A stretch of DNA of 64,000 bases from Phenylobacterium deserti (GTDB lineage: Bacteria > Pseudomonadota > Alphaproteobacteria > Caulobacterales > Caulobacteraceae): assembly GCF_003254705.1 (NCBI RefSeq), contig NZ_QFYR01000001.1:1178001-1242000 (forward strand). Reading direction: 5' to 3'. This document shows, in pieces, positions 8,191 through 16,646 of the stretch. The translations under genes were made by a program, and so were the position numbers. The stretch's first letter is position 1; each line of letters starts with the position of its first letter. The notes beneath the pieces were generated by a model. It made no database searches. It was not told the DNA's origin and saw nothing but the letters and a program-made list of their open reading frames with translations.

Positions 8191-9515
8191 AGCGCCTACA
8201 CCTTCTGCCGCAGGGGCTGATCGGACGCGCCACCCTGGTGCTGATGTGCGCCGTGTTGATCGAGTTCCTGGGCAGCTCGATCCTGTACGAGCGAGTCGAG
8301 ATCCACGCATCCCGGACCGAGCAGGCTCACCGCATGGCCGAGCAACTCGTCACGGCCGTGCGCGTGCTCGACACGGCTCCTATGGAAAACCGCTCCGCCC
8401 TCGCCTCCACGCTCGGCGCGGGCAAGGTCCAAGTGGTGTGGAAAGGGCTACCCTCCCTTCCGCCGGACCCGCAGAACCGCTTCTCGGCGCGGCTTCGGAA
8501 CAGCATGGCGGGATGGGAGCCGGCCCTGGCCAGCAGCGGCCTGCGGGTGGGACTGGCGAAGTCCTCCGGCGTCCTCGGCAAGACCCGCATTGTGGCGGCG
8601 GCGCGGCTGAGCGACGGCACTTGGGTCGCGGTCGCCTCAGACCTGCGCACCAGTTTCTGGGCGGTGGTGGTCGGCGGCCTGACTTCGGCAGCCATCCTGT
8701 GCGCCGGGGTGCTGGGCACCGCCGCCTTGCTCCTGCGCAGCATGGGCGCGCCGCTGCGCACGCTCGCCCACGCGGCGGAAGCAATCGGGGAGGGTCGCCA
8801 GGTCGACGTGCCGGAGGAAGGCGCGGGCGACCTTCGGCACGTGGCTCGGGCGTTCAACACCATGCAGCGGCGGATCAGCGAGCTTCTCGCCACTCGCATG
8901 CAGGCGCTGGCCGCGGTGAGTCACGACCTGCGCACGCCCCTTGCGCGGCTGCGCCTGCGAGCGGGCATGGTCAAGGACGTAGGCACCCGGGCGGCGCTCG
9001 AGCAGGATCTCGACGAGATGAGCGAGATGCTGGACTCGCTGCTCGCCTATCTGAGCGGCCGGCACGAAAGCGAAGCTGCGCGGCTCACCGATGTGGCGGC
9101 CATCTGCCTGACCCTCGTCGACGCGGCTGAGGACGCCGGCGACCTGGCCACCTACGCAGGACCCGATCACCTGCTGGCGACAGTGCGACCCACTGCAATC
9201 AAGCGAGCGCTCGATAACCTGATCCAGAACGCCATCATCTATGCCGGCCGAGCGGATGTCCGGCTGGAAGCAGGGCCTGGGGAGTTGACCATCGCCGTCG
9301 AGGATGACGGTCCAGGCATCCCGGAGGAGCAGCTCAGCCGCGTGACCGAGGCTTTCCACCGACTGGACGCCGCGCGGGCTCGCAACACCACAGGCCTTGG
9401 CCTTGGGCTCTCCATCGTTCGGGACGTCGCTGAGCGGGAAGGCGGCCGGCTCACCTTGTCGAACCGCCCACAAGGGGGTTTGCGGGCCGCCCTCACGCTG
9501 CCGCTGAACCGCTAG
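8187..9515 (+). CDS. Sensor histidine kinase, partner of the upstream OmpR-type regulator
   Basis: The 442-residue protein starts at TTG overlapping the regulator stop (TTGA). Order: membrane segment (about 12-32), short periplasmic sensor region, second membrane segment (about 155-185), HAMP, HisKA with phosphoacceptor His246 in AVSHDLRTPLARL, and an ATPase domain with DDGPGIP and TGLGLGLSIV. The plan resembles EnvZ/CpxA-type kinases. A related kinase without its own regulator lies at 12038; the shared N-terminal pattern GLIGR followed by the first membrane helix suggests duplication. Confidence 0.92.
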   Translation: MKRLHLLPQGLIGRATLVLMCAVLIEFLGSSILYERVEIHASRTEQAHRMAEQLVTAVRVLDTAPMENRSALASTLGAGKVQVVWKGLPSLPPDPQNRFSARLRNSMAGWEPALASSGLRVGLAKSSGVLGKTRIVAAARLSDGTWVAVASDLRTSFWAVVVGGLTSAAILCAGVLGTAALLLRSMGAPLRTLAHAAEAIGEGRQVDVPEEGAGDLRHVARAFNTMQRRISELLATRMQALAAVSHDLRTPLARLRLRAGMVKDVGTRAALEQDLDEMSEMLDSLLAYLSGRHESEAARLTDVAAICLTLVDAAEDAGDLATYAGPDHLLATVRPTAIKRALDNLIQNAIIYAGRADVRLEAGPGELTIAVEDDGPGIPEEQLSRVTEAFHRLDAARARNTTGLGLGLSIVRDVAEREGGRLTLSNRPQGGLRAALTLPLNR

Positions 9516-9543
9516 CGCTTGCCGCGCGGAAAACGGCCTCAGA

Positions 9544-9557
9544 CACAGTTTGTCACA
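9544..9557 (+). promoter_or_regulatory. Repeated motif CACAGTTTGTCACA, copy 2
   Basis: Identical to 6246-6259, again followed by GCAGCAAA (9571-9578). It sits 142 bases before the carbonic anhydrase start and just upstream of the large inverted repeat at 9599-9679, so it would be placed at or near the promoter of a transcript carrying that structure. Confidence 0.45.
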
Positions 9558-9598
9558 CAGCTGGTGCGGTGCAGCAAACCGCGACCCCGACAACTGAC

Positions 9599-9679
9599 AT
9601 GCGACAGCGGCCGAATTCCCCCGCCCTTCAGGCCACCCCCTTGTCGGTCCTGGAGGTCGTCCTGAGGCCGCTGTCGCAT
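9599..9679 (+). promoter_or_regulatory. Large inverted repeat in the carbonic anhydrase leader
   Basis: ATGCGACAGCGGCC (9599-9612) and GGCCGCTGTCGCAT (9666-9679) are perfect 14-bp arms around a 53-base interior that can form a second short stem (TCAGG 9628-9632 / CCTGA 9661-9665). The 3' arm ends six bases before the GACGGAGG ribosome-binding site of the carbonic anhydrase gene. There is no T run after it. It may be a regulatory RNA structure or, less likely, a terminator for the kinase operon. Confidence 0.6.
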
Positions 9680-9698
9680 CCCCCAGACGGAGGTTGCC

Positions 9699-10394
9699 TT
9701 GGAACACGTACTCGAACGCGCAACGCTATTCCGCGACCAGGTCTTCCCGTCGCAAAGCGCTCTTTACAAACGGCTGGCGAGCGACGGTCAAAACCCTCGC
9801 GCGCTGATGATCTCATGCGCCGACAGCCGGGTCGTCCCTGAACAGATCACCCAGGCCGCGCCGGGCGACCTGTTCGTCTGTCGCAACGCCGGCAACATCG
9901 TCCCGCCGTTCAGCCAAGCCAACGGCGGCGTCTCGTCGGCGGTGGAATACGCCGTGGTGGCTCTGGGTGTTCGTGACATCGTGGTTTGCGGCCACTCGGA
10001 CTGCGGCGCCATGAAAGCCTTCAGCAATCCGGCGGCTCTCGAGAAGATGCCGAACGTGGCCGCCTGGCTGCGTCACGCCCACGCCGCGCACAGCGTGGTC
10101 TGCTCGGCCTACCACGGCCTGGACGAGAAGGCCGCGGCCCGCGCCACCGCGCTGGAGAACGTCGTCGTTCAGATCCAGCACCTGCGCACCCACCCGTCGG
10201 TGGCTTCGGCCATGGCCCGGGGTGAACTGACGCTGCACGGCTGGTTCTTCGAGATCGAGACGGGCAACATCCTGGCTCTCGACGGTGAAACCGGCCGCTT
10301 TGTCCAGGTCACGGAAGGTGCAAGCCTCCCGGTGGCCGTGCCCGCCGCGCCTCGTCTGGCCGCCGCGGACCAGTTCCGGATCGCCGCAGAATGA
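9699..10394 (+). CDS. Beta-class carbonic anhydrase
   Basis: A 231-residue zinc enzyme that interconverts CO2 and bicarbonate. Zinc ligands and catalytic dyad are all present: Cys40, Asp42 and Arg44 in SCADSR, and His99 and Cys102 in GHSDCGAMK. It starts at TTG with GACGGAGG five bases upstream. Its stop overlaps the start of a SulP transporter (ATGA), a pairing known in many bacteria that links bicarbonate transport to hydration. It has an unusual structured leader. Confidence 0.95.
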   Translation: MEHVLERATLFRDQVFPSQSALYKRLASDGQNPRALMISCADSRVVPEQITQAAPGDLFVCRNAGNIVPPFSQANGGVSSAVEYAVVALGVRDIVVCGHSDCGAMKAFSNPAALEKMPNVAAWLRHAHAAHSVVCSAYHGLDEKAAARATALENVVVQIQHLRTHPSVASAMARGELTLHGWFFEIETGNILALDGETGRFVQVTEGASLPVAVPAAPRLAAADQFRIAAE

Positions 10395-11941
10395 CCGCCG
10401 TCCCCGCCTCCTCAGAAGCTGCCGGCGAGGCGCGCGCCTCCGGCGGCTTCGTCCGTGACCTCACCGCCTCGGTCGTGGTCTTCCTGGTGGCGATCCCCCT
10501 GTGCATGGGCATCGCTGTCGCCTCCGGCGTTCCGGCCGAAAAGGGCCTGATCACCGGGATCATCGGCGGCATCGTCGTCGGCGCCTTGGCCGGGTCTCCC
10601 CTGCAAGTCAGCGGGCCGGCCGCGGGCCTAGCCGTGATCGTGTTCGAGGTGGTGCAGCGCTACGGCCTCGCCATGCTTGGCCCGATCCTGGTGGTGGCGG
10701 GCATCATCCAATTGCTGGCAGGCGTGCTTCGCCTCGGCCAATGGTTCCGAGCCATCTCGCCTGCCGTGGTTCACGGCATGCTGGCGGGCATCGGCCTCCT
10801 GATCGTGGTCGGGCAGATCCACGTTCTCTTCGGCGACGGGCCGCGGCCGAACGGCTTGCAGAACCTCATGGCGATCCCTGGCGCGTTCCTGAGCCTCAGC
10901 CCGTTGGACATCGGTCGTGCGGAGCAGACGTTCCTGGTCGGCGTCGTGACGATCGGCGCGATGCTGCTGTGGGAAAAGCTGCGTCCCGCGAAGCTGAAGC
11001 TCCTTCCCGGCGCCCTGCTTGGGGTCGTGGCGGGCACCCTGCTGGCTGCGGCTCTCGGGCTGGACGTCCAGCGCATCGCCATCCCGGAGTCCATCGTCGC
11101 CGCCATCGCGCCGCCGCAGGCCAGCGATCTGGCTCGCCTCGCGAGCCCCGCGATCCTGATCACGGCGCTGGCGATCGCCTTCATCGCCTCGGCGGAGACG
11201 CTTCTGTCGGCGGCGGCTGTGGACCGGATGCACTCCGGACCCCGGACGAAGTATGACAAGGAGCTGTTTGCGCAGGGCGTCGGCAATCTGCTGTGCGGTC
11301 TCGCTGGCTCTCTGCCGATGACCGGCGTGATCGTGCGCAGCTCGGCCAACGTTCAGGCCGGCGCTCAAAGCCGCCTGTCCGCCATTCTGCACGGCGTGTG
11401 GATCCTCGGCTTTGTCGCTCTTCTGCCGTTCGTCCTGCGGCAGATCCCCAGCGCCGCCCTCGCCGGCGTGCTGGTGGTCACCGGCTGGCGCCTTGTCAGC
11501 CTGCAGCACGCCAAGCACCTGTTCCAACGCTATGGCGCCCTGCCGATGGCGATCTGGGCCGTGACCTTCGTCACCGTGGTGGCGACGGACCTGCTGACGG
11601 GCGTGCTGGTCGGCCTGGCCCTGACGGTGCTGGAGCTCGTGCCGCACCTCCGGCGTCTGCGCCTGCGGATCCGCGACAAGGACCTGGGCGAGGAGACGCG
11701 GGAAGTCAGCCTCGAGGGCGCCGCGACCTTCGTGCAACTGCCCCGCATCGCCAAGGTGCTGGAAGCCACCCCGCCGAAGGGCATGGTGCGCCTGAACCTG
11801 GAACGGCTCTCGGCTTTGGACCACACCTGTGCTGAAGTGCTTACCGAATGGCTGAAGGGTCGCCGCAGGGGCGGCGGCCAGGTGGAGCTGCAGGCTAGCG
11901 GTCCGATCCGCGATCGGCTCGAGGTGGTCGGCGCCCACTAG
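10391..11941 (+). CDS. SulP family anion transporter (probable bicarbonate transporter)
   Basis: The 516-residue protein has the SulP membrane core, with the early conserved stretch TASVVVFLVAIPLCMGIA and later SAETLLSAAAVDRMH, about 10-12 membrane segments to residue 420, and a C-terminal cytoplasmic STAS-like part (EGAATFVQLPRIAKVLE... DHTCAEVLTEWLKG). Coupling to a carbonic anhydrase argues for bicarbonate rather than sulfate as substrate; Na+-coupled BicA-type uptake is the natural comparison. That substrate is inferred from context. Confidence 0.88.
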   Translation: MTAVPASSEAAGEARASGGFVRDLTASVVVFLVAIPLCMGIAVASGVPAEKGLITGIIGGIVVGALAGSPLQVSGPAAGLAVIVFEVVQRYGLAMLGPILVVAGIIQLLAGVLRLGQWFRAISPAVVHGMLAGIGLLIVVGQIHVLFGDGPRPNGLQNLMAIPGAFLSLSPLDIGRAEQTFLVGVVTIGAMLLWEKLRPAKLKLLPGALLGVVAGTLLAAALGLDVQRIAIPESIVAAIAPPQASDLARLASPAILITALAIAFIASAETLLSAAAVDRMHSGPRTKYDKELFAQGVGNLLCGLAGSLPMTGVIVRSSANVQAGAQSRLSAILHGVWILGFVALLPFVLRQIPSAALAGVLVVTGWRLVSLQHAKHLFQRYGALPMAIWAVTFVTVVATDLLTGVLVGLALTVLELVPHLRRLRLRIRDKDLGEETREVSLEGAATFVQLPRIAKVLEATPPKGMVRLNLERLSALDHTCAEVLTEWLKGRRRGGGQVELQASGPIRDRLEVVGAH

Positions 11942-11955
11942 CGACAAGAGCCCGG

Positions 11956-11987
11956 ACCGGGCGCGAGGGCCCCGCCTCGCGCCCGGT
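11956..11987 (+). terminator. Hairpin after the SulP gene
   Basis: A 13-bp perfect stem ACCGGGCGCGAGG (11956-11968) / CCTCGCGCCCGGT (11975-11987) with a six-base loop; no T run follows. Confidence 0.6.
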
Positions 11988-12037
11988 ACTGGGCCGGACG
12001 ACGGGAGGAAGAGCTGAGACAAGGCCCTGCGACGGCC

Positions 12038-13369
12038 GTGCTGCGTGCGCGGCCGTCTCCTCGTAACCGGGTCCAGGCTAGCCGGCCCATGGGCCTGATC
12101 GGCCGGTCCATGCTGGTAGTGGCCGCGATCCTTGCCCTACAGCTCGCAGCCAGCCTGTCCTTCTATGCCCTGATCGACCGCGAGGCCCTGCGCGAGGATC
12201 ACGCCCGCCGTGTAGCGGAGCTGCTGGTGGTGAGCCGGCGCGTGCACGCCGAAGGCGGCCCGGCAGACGTCGGCCAACTGATGACCACCAGCTACCTGGA
12301 AGCGCGGGTGCTGCATGCCCCGCCTCGGCTGCCCGACGAGACCGACAGCGCCGCCAACGCCATTCGCCAGGCGATGGTCCGCTGGGAGCCCACGCTGGAG
12401 CACGCTCAGCTATCTCTCTGGACCCGCCCGGACCGTACGGGTCACATCGATCTGCTGGGCGTGATGCGCCTGGACGAACGCACATGGCTGAGCTTCCGGT
12501 CGCGTGACGACGCCAAGGTCTGGCCTCTCGCTTTGCGGGTCGGCCTCACCACAGTGCTTTTCGCCGTCCTTTGCCTGGGCTTTTCGTTCTTCGTGCTGCG
12601 CCAGCTGGGCCGCCCGCTCCGGCGGCTGACCGATGCTGCGGCCGAGATCGGACACCGCGGCCGCGTGGCCGTGGCGGTGGAGGGCTCCGCCGAGCTGCGC
12701 GAACTTGGCCGCGCGTTCAACGACATGCAGGACCGCATCGCTGGTCTCATCGAGGATCAGGCGCGCGCCATGGAAGCGGTCAGCCACGACCTGCGCACCC
12801 CGCTCGCCCGCCTCCAGCTCGCCGCCGATTTCGTGGAGCCGGCGGACTCGCGCGAGATGATCGAAGCCAACGTGCGCGAGCTGGACGGCATGCTGAACTC
12901 CCTCAGCGCCTATCTGCGCGCGCAGCACCAGCCCAGCGCAGTGGAGATCGTCGACCTTCCGGCCCTGATCCGCTCGGTCGCGGACCGTTGGGGCGCTGCG
13001 GCGACGTACGACGGACCGGAGAGCCTTGCGGCCTCGGTTCACCGATCCGCGCTGGAGGAGGCCCTACGCCGCCTCCTGGAGAATGGCGTCCGCTACGGCG
13101 GTCAGGTCCATATCAGCCTGCGCGACCGCGCCGCCGGGCCGGAGATCCACATCCGTGACGAGGGGCCGGGCATGAGCGAGGCTGACCTGGCGCACATCTT
13201 CGAGCCGTTTTTCCGCGCCGACTACGCCCGGGCGCGCGACACGGCAGGGTTCGGTCTCGGCATCCCGACGGCCGCGCGGCTGCTTCGCCGGTTCGGAGGC
13301 GACCTGTTCTTCGCCAATGCCCCGCAGGGCGGTTTGCTCGCCATCGTTCGCCCGCCGTTGGAGCGCTAA
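12038..13369 (+). CDS. Orphan sensor histidine kinase, paralogue of the kinase at 8187
   Basis: The 443-residue protein (GTG start; ATG 12089 is an alternative) has a membrane segment near residues 23-45, a periplasmic loop, a second segment near 165-190, HAMP, HisKA with His250 in AVSHDLRTPLARL, and an ATPase domain with RDEGPGM and AGFGLGIPTAARL. No response regulator is adjacent. It resembles the 8187 kinase in plan and sequence, including GLIGR before the first helix. It may feed the same regulator (7447) or another one; its place after the carbonic anhydrase/SulP pair hints at a related stimulus. Confidence 0.88.
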   Translation: MLRARPSPRNRVQASRPMGLIGRSMLVVAAILALQLAASLSFYALIDREALREDHARRVAELLVVSRRVHAEGGPADVGQLMTTSYLEARVLHAPPRLPDETDSAANAIRQAMVRWEPTLEHAQLSLWTRPDRTGHIDLLGVMRLDERTWLSFRSRDDAKVWPLALRVGLTTVLFAVLCLGFSFFVLRQLGRPLRRLTDAAAEIGHRGRVAVAVEGSAELRELGRAFNDMQDRIAGLIEDQARAMEAVSHDLRTPLARLQLAADFVEPADSREMIEANVRELDGMLNSLSAYLRAQHQPSAVEIVDLPALIRSVADRWGAAATYDGPESLAASVHRSALEEALRRLLENGVRYGGQVHISLRDRAAGPEIHIRDEGPGMSEADLAHIFEPFFRADYARARDTAGFGLGIPTAARLLRRFGGDLFFANAPQGGLLAIVRPPLER

Positions 13370-13451
13370 GCACCCTTCCGTGCTTCTTGAAGGGCGGGAT
13401 CGGCGCTCTCATGTTGCATTGCAGCGCGAGACGCCCTAGCTGGCGCCGGCC

Positions 13452-14054
13452 ATGAGCCAAGGTCCGCGTCACACACCCGCCGAAGACGTCCACGCCATTC
13501 TGATCGGCGCGAGCTTCTGCGCCTTCGGCATCGTCATGCTCAAGGCCGCGGGGCTGGTCACCGGAGGCGTCGCGGGCGCCGCGCTGATCGTTTCCTATCT
13601 GACCGGCCTCCCGGTCGGGCCCACCTTCTTCGCGCTCAACGTGCCCTTCTACCTGCTGGCCTGGCGGGCGCTTGGGCCGGTGTTCACCGCGCGCACCCTG
13701 GTCACCAACAGCCTGCTCGCCGGCCTTTCGCTGATGATCCCTCAGTGGGTGACCTTCGCCGGTGTCGATCCCGTGTTCGCCGCCCTGTTCGGCGGCACCA
13801 TCATCGGCATGGGGATCCTGGCCCTGGCCCGCCACCGCTCCAGCGTCGGCGGCGTGGGGGTGCTGGCGCTCTGGATGCAGGAAAAGCGCGGCATCAGCGC
13901 CGGCAAGGTGCAGGTCTGCGCCGACGTCCTGATCGTCGGGGCCGCCTTCTTCATCCTGCCGCTGGACCGGCTTGGCCTCTCGATCCTCAGCGCTGTCGCC
14001 CTTTCTCTGGTGATGATCGCTTATCACCGGCCTGGACGGTATATGGGCTACTGA
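13452..14054 (+). CDS. YitT/DUF161-like integral membrane protein
   Basis: A 200-residue protein with about five to six hydrophobic segments (AILIGASFCAFGIVMLKAAG, GVAGAALIVSYLTGLPVG, TFFALNVPFYLLAW, PVFAALFGGTIIGMGILALA, VCADVLIVGAAFFILPLD). The pattern of glycine-rich first helix followed by TGGVAG matches YitT family proteins, whose function is not settled. A short gap separates it from the following DJ-1-like gene. Confidence 0.75.
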   Translation: MSQGPRHTPAEDVHAILIGASFCAFGIVMLKAAGLVTGGVAGAALIVSYLTGLPVGPTFFALNVPFYLLAWRALGPVFTARTLVTNSLLAGLSLMIPQWVTFAGVDPVFAALFGGTIIGMGILALARHRSSVGGVGVLALWMQEKRGISAGKVQVCADVLIVGAAFFILPLDRLGLSILSAVALSLVMIAYHRPGRYMGY

Positions 14055-14088
14055 AACGGGGCCGCGCCGGCGGCTCGCGGAGACCGCC

Positions 14089-14709
14089 ATGCAGATCGCT
14101 GTCCTGACCTTTGACGGGTTCAATGAGCTGGACTCGCTGGTCGCAGCGGCCATCCTCAACCGCCTGAAGCCGCAGGGCTGGAACGCCTGGATCACCGCGC
14201 CCAGCGAGCAGGTCACCTCGATGAACGGCGTGACCCTTGCGCGCCAAAAGCCCCTTTCGTTCGCGGCTCAGGCCGACGCCGTGATCGTCGGCAGCGGGAT
14301 CCGCACGCGCCAAATCGCACAGGATCGCGATCTGCTGGACCAGATCCAGCTCGATCCCTCCCGACAGCTGATCGGGGCGCAATGCTCGGGCGTGCTGCTG
14401 CTGGCAAAGCTCGGCCTGATCGGCGAGCTGCCGGCCTGTACGGACCTCACCACCAAGCCCTGGGTGATCGAAGCCGGGGTCAAGGTGCTCGACGCTCCAT
14501 TCGTCGCGCACGACAACGTGGCCAGCGCAGGCGGCTGCCTCGCTTCTCAGTACTTGGCGGCCTGGATGATCGCGCGCGGAGCAGGGGCTGCGGCTGCGGA
14601 GGCGGCTTTGCACTACGTCGCGCCGGTCGGTGAGAAGGACCTCTACGTCCGGCGCGCAATGGACGTTGTCATGCCCTTCGTGGGCCAGCTGGAGCCCGAA
14701 CTCGCCTGA
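14089..14709 (+). CDS. DJ-1/PfpI superfamily protein
   Basis: A 206-residue class I glutamine amidotransferase-like protein. The nucleophile elbow is AQCSG (Cys99) and the acidic partner position lies in FDGFNELD. A later HDNVASAGGCLAS segment fits the AraC-N-terminus/isonitrile-hydratase-like branch of the family. There is no DNA-binding domain. The activity (isonitrile hydratase, glyoxalase-like, chaperone) cannot be told from sequence. Confidence 0.85.
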   Translation: MQIAVLTFDGFNELDSLVAAAILNRLKPQGWNAWITAPSEQVTSMNGVTLARQKPLSFAAQADAVIVGSGIRTRQIAQDRDLLDQIQLDPSRQLIGAQCSGVLLLAKLGLIGELPACTDLTTKPWVIEAGVKVLDAPFVAHDNVASAGGCLASQYLAAWMIARGAGAAAAEAALHYVAPVGEKDLYVRRAMDVVMPFVGQLEPELA

Positions 14710-14767
14710 GGCCATGCCTTGAAAGCGCCTCCATACCCGCGTTCTTCGGGTGCAGGGCGGAGGCGCA

Positions 14768-15433
14768 ATGCGGCGGACGATGCGGACCTATGCGGTGGCG
14801 GGCGTCTCCCTCGCGGCCCATGCGGTGCTGATCGGCGCCCTGACGCGGCACCTCACCCGAACCCACACGCAAGAGGCCGATGTTGCGCCGCCGATGGCGG
14901 TCGTGCTGCTGCCGAGATCGGCGCCGACGAGTCCTCGGTCCACGCCGGCCGATCGCCTGCCACCAGCCCGCGTGCGCGTGGCGGCAAGCCCATCCTCCGT
15001 GGCTCCTCGCATCGCCGACACCGCGTCCTCGCCAGCTCCGCCTTCCGCGCCCTCCGCTCCTGTTGCGCCTGAGGGCTCGCCGGACGTGCGCAATGTGCTG
15101 CGGGCCGCGGTCGGCTGCACCCGGCGCTGGACGCTCAGCGACGCGGAACGAGAAGCTTGCGACCAGAGGATGCTGCGCCGTGACGCCCCCGCCGGCGCGG
15201 CCGCGCCCGGCGCCGGACTGGACAGCGCCATGCGCGCCCGCCTCGACCGGGTCGCCAGCGGGATGGACGCCGATCGCCGCTACAGGAACGCTGCGCCCCT
15301 GACTCAGCCTTACGAAGCGCCCGACTACGACGGCGAGCCCTACACCGGGACCGGCGGCGGCGCTCTGGGCCCGGACCGGGTGCGGACGCCCAGCAAGCGA
15401 GCGGCCCGCAAGCTCGAGCCGCTGAAGCCATGA
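14768..15433 (+). CDS. Membrane-anchored protein with TonB-like N-terminus, function unknown
   Basis: The start at 14768 follows GGCGGAGG at good spacing. The 221-residue protein has one N-terminal membrane segment (YAVAGVSLAAHAVLIGAL), then a long Pro/Ala/Ser-rich stretch to about residue 105, then a small conserved-looking domain with two cysteines (AVGCTRRWTLSDAEREACDQRM) and a Tyr/Pro-rich tail. The anchor plus proline-rich spacer layout resembles TonB or periplasm-spanning proteins, but no TonB C-terminal domain is present. I do not assign a function. Confidence 0.65.
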   Translation: MRRTMRTYAVAGVSLAAHAVLIGALTRHLTRTHTQEADVAPPMAVVLLPRSAPTSPRSTPADRLPPARVRVAASPSSVAPRIADTASSPAPPSAPSAPVAPEGSPDVRNVLRAAVGCTRRWTLSDAEREACDQRMLRRDAPAGAAAPGAGLDSAMRARLDRVASGMDADRRYRNAAPLTQPYEAPDYDGEPYTGTGGGALGPDRVRTPSKRAARKLEPLKP

Positions 15434-15436
15434 AAA

Positions 15437-15464
15437 AACGGCCGGGGATCGCTCCCCGGCCGTT
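15437..15464. terminator. Bidirectional intrinsic terminator
   Basis: A 12-bp stem AACGGCCGGGGA (15437-15448) / TCCCCGGCCGTT (15453-15464) with a TCGC loop, preceded by six A's (a T run on the minus strand) and lying between convergent genes. Confidence 0.8.
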
Positions 15465-15486
15465 CGGTTCAGTGCGAGAAGGGCGC

Positions 15487-16548
15487 TTAGGCGGCCTTTT
15501 CGAACAGCTTGTTCCAGCGCGGCTTCTCGCGGGTCTTCCAGGCGCCCAGGTGCCAGGCGTTGGAAGCGATCAGCGGAACCACGGTGGTGGCTTCGGCGAA
15601 GACCATCTGTTCCCAGGTCACGTCCACCTTGCCCCAGGAGCAGGCCTCCTTGAGGGTCGAGGACGAGCACGCGCCGTCACGCACGTCGGCCACGGTGATC
15701 TGCACCGCGTACTTGTGCATAGCGACTTCGTGGCCGAGGATTTCGGCGCACACCACGGTGTCCTGGGCGAAGTTCTTCGGCACGCCGCCGCCGACCATGA
15801 ACAGGCCCGTGGCGCCGGCCTCGAGCTTGATCATCGTCAGCTCCCGGAAGTCGGCCACGGCGTCGATGGTCAGGTACGGCTTGCCCGCCTTCATCCGCTC
15901 GACCTGGTGCTTCACGAGACCGAAGCCCGCGGAGCTGTCCACAAAGGCCGGGCAGAAGATCGGCACGCCTTCATGATAGGCGGTCTCGACCAGCGAACCC
16001 GGCTTTTTGGCGTTGCCCGCCGCCAGCCACTTGCCCATCTCGTAGATGAACTCACGGCTGGAATAGGGGCGCGGCTCCAGCATCTCGCAGAGGTCGTAGA
16101 TCGTGGCGTCGCACGCCTGGAGCTCTTCCTCGTCGATGTAGGTGTCGTAGATGCGGTCGATATAGAGGTCGCGCAGGTCGCGGTCGTCGACGTTGGACTG
16201 GGCCTGGTAGTGCTTGAAGCCAAGCGCTTCGAAGAAGTCCATGTCGACGATCGAGGCGCCGGTGGCGACCACCACGTCGATCATCCCGTACTTCAGCATG
16301 TCACGGTAGATGTGCATGCAGCCGCCGGCCGAGGTGGAGCCCGCCAGCGTCAGCCAAGTCGAGCATTCCTTGTCCTCGAGCGACATCTGCCAGATGTCCG
16401 CCGCACGCGCCGTGTCGCGGCTCGTGAAGCTCATCTTGCGCATGGAGTCGATGATCGGACGGGCGTCGTACTGGTCGATCGCCACGTGCTCGACGGTGTT
16501 GGCCAGCAGTTCGGCCTTGCGATTGGTGTTCTGAACGGGAGCGTTCAT
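15487..16548 (-). CDS. Deoxyhypusine synthase-family protein (probable homospermidine-type aminobutyltransferase)
   Basis: A 353-residue NAD-dependent enzyme of the deoxyhypusine synthase family. Recognisable parts are STSAGGCMHIYRDML, VVVATGASIVDMDF, GLFMVGGGVPKNF and the C-terminal HKYAVQITVADVRDGACSS, with a lysine in CSWGKV at about the position of the active-site lysine. Bacteria lack eIF5A, so hypusine formation is not expected; bacterial members transfer an aminobutyl group to a polyamine, for example to make homospermidine. The ornithine decarboxylase gene lies 98 bp upstream on the same strand, which supplies putrescine and supports this reading. Confidence 0.88.
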   Translation of the reverse strand: MNAPVQNTNRKAELLANTVEHVAIDQYDARPIIDSMRKMSFTSRDTARAADIWQMSLEDKECSTWLTLAGSTSAGGCMHIYRDMLKYGMIDVVVATGASIVDMDFFEALGFKHYQAQSNVDDRDLRDLYIDRIYDTYIDEEELQACDATIYDLCEMLEPRPYSSREFIYEMGKWLAAGNAKKPGSLVETAYHEGVPIFCPAFVDSSAGFGLVKHQVERMKAGKPYLTIDAVADFRELTMIKLEAGATGLFMVGGGVPKNFAQDTVVCAEILGHEVAMHKYAVQITVADVRDGACSSSTLKEACSWGKVDVTWEQMVFAEATTVVPLIASNAWHLGAWKTREKPRWNKLFEKAA

Positions 16549-16646
16549 CGTCGGAAGTTCCCTTCTGAGGGTGATCGCCCGTCCATAGGAAAGACGCGAC
16601 CGGGACGGAGCGACCGGCCGCGTCTGAACTCAAACCTTGGGAAGTG

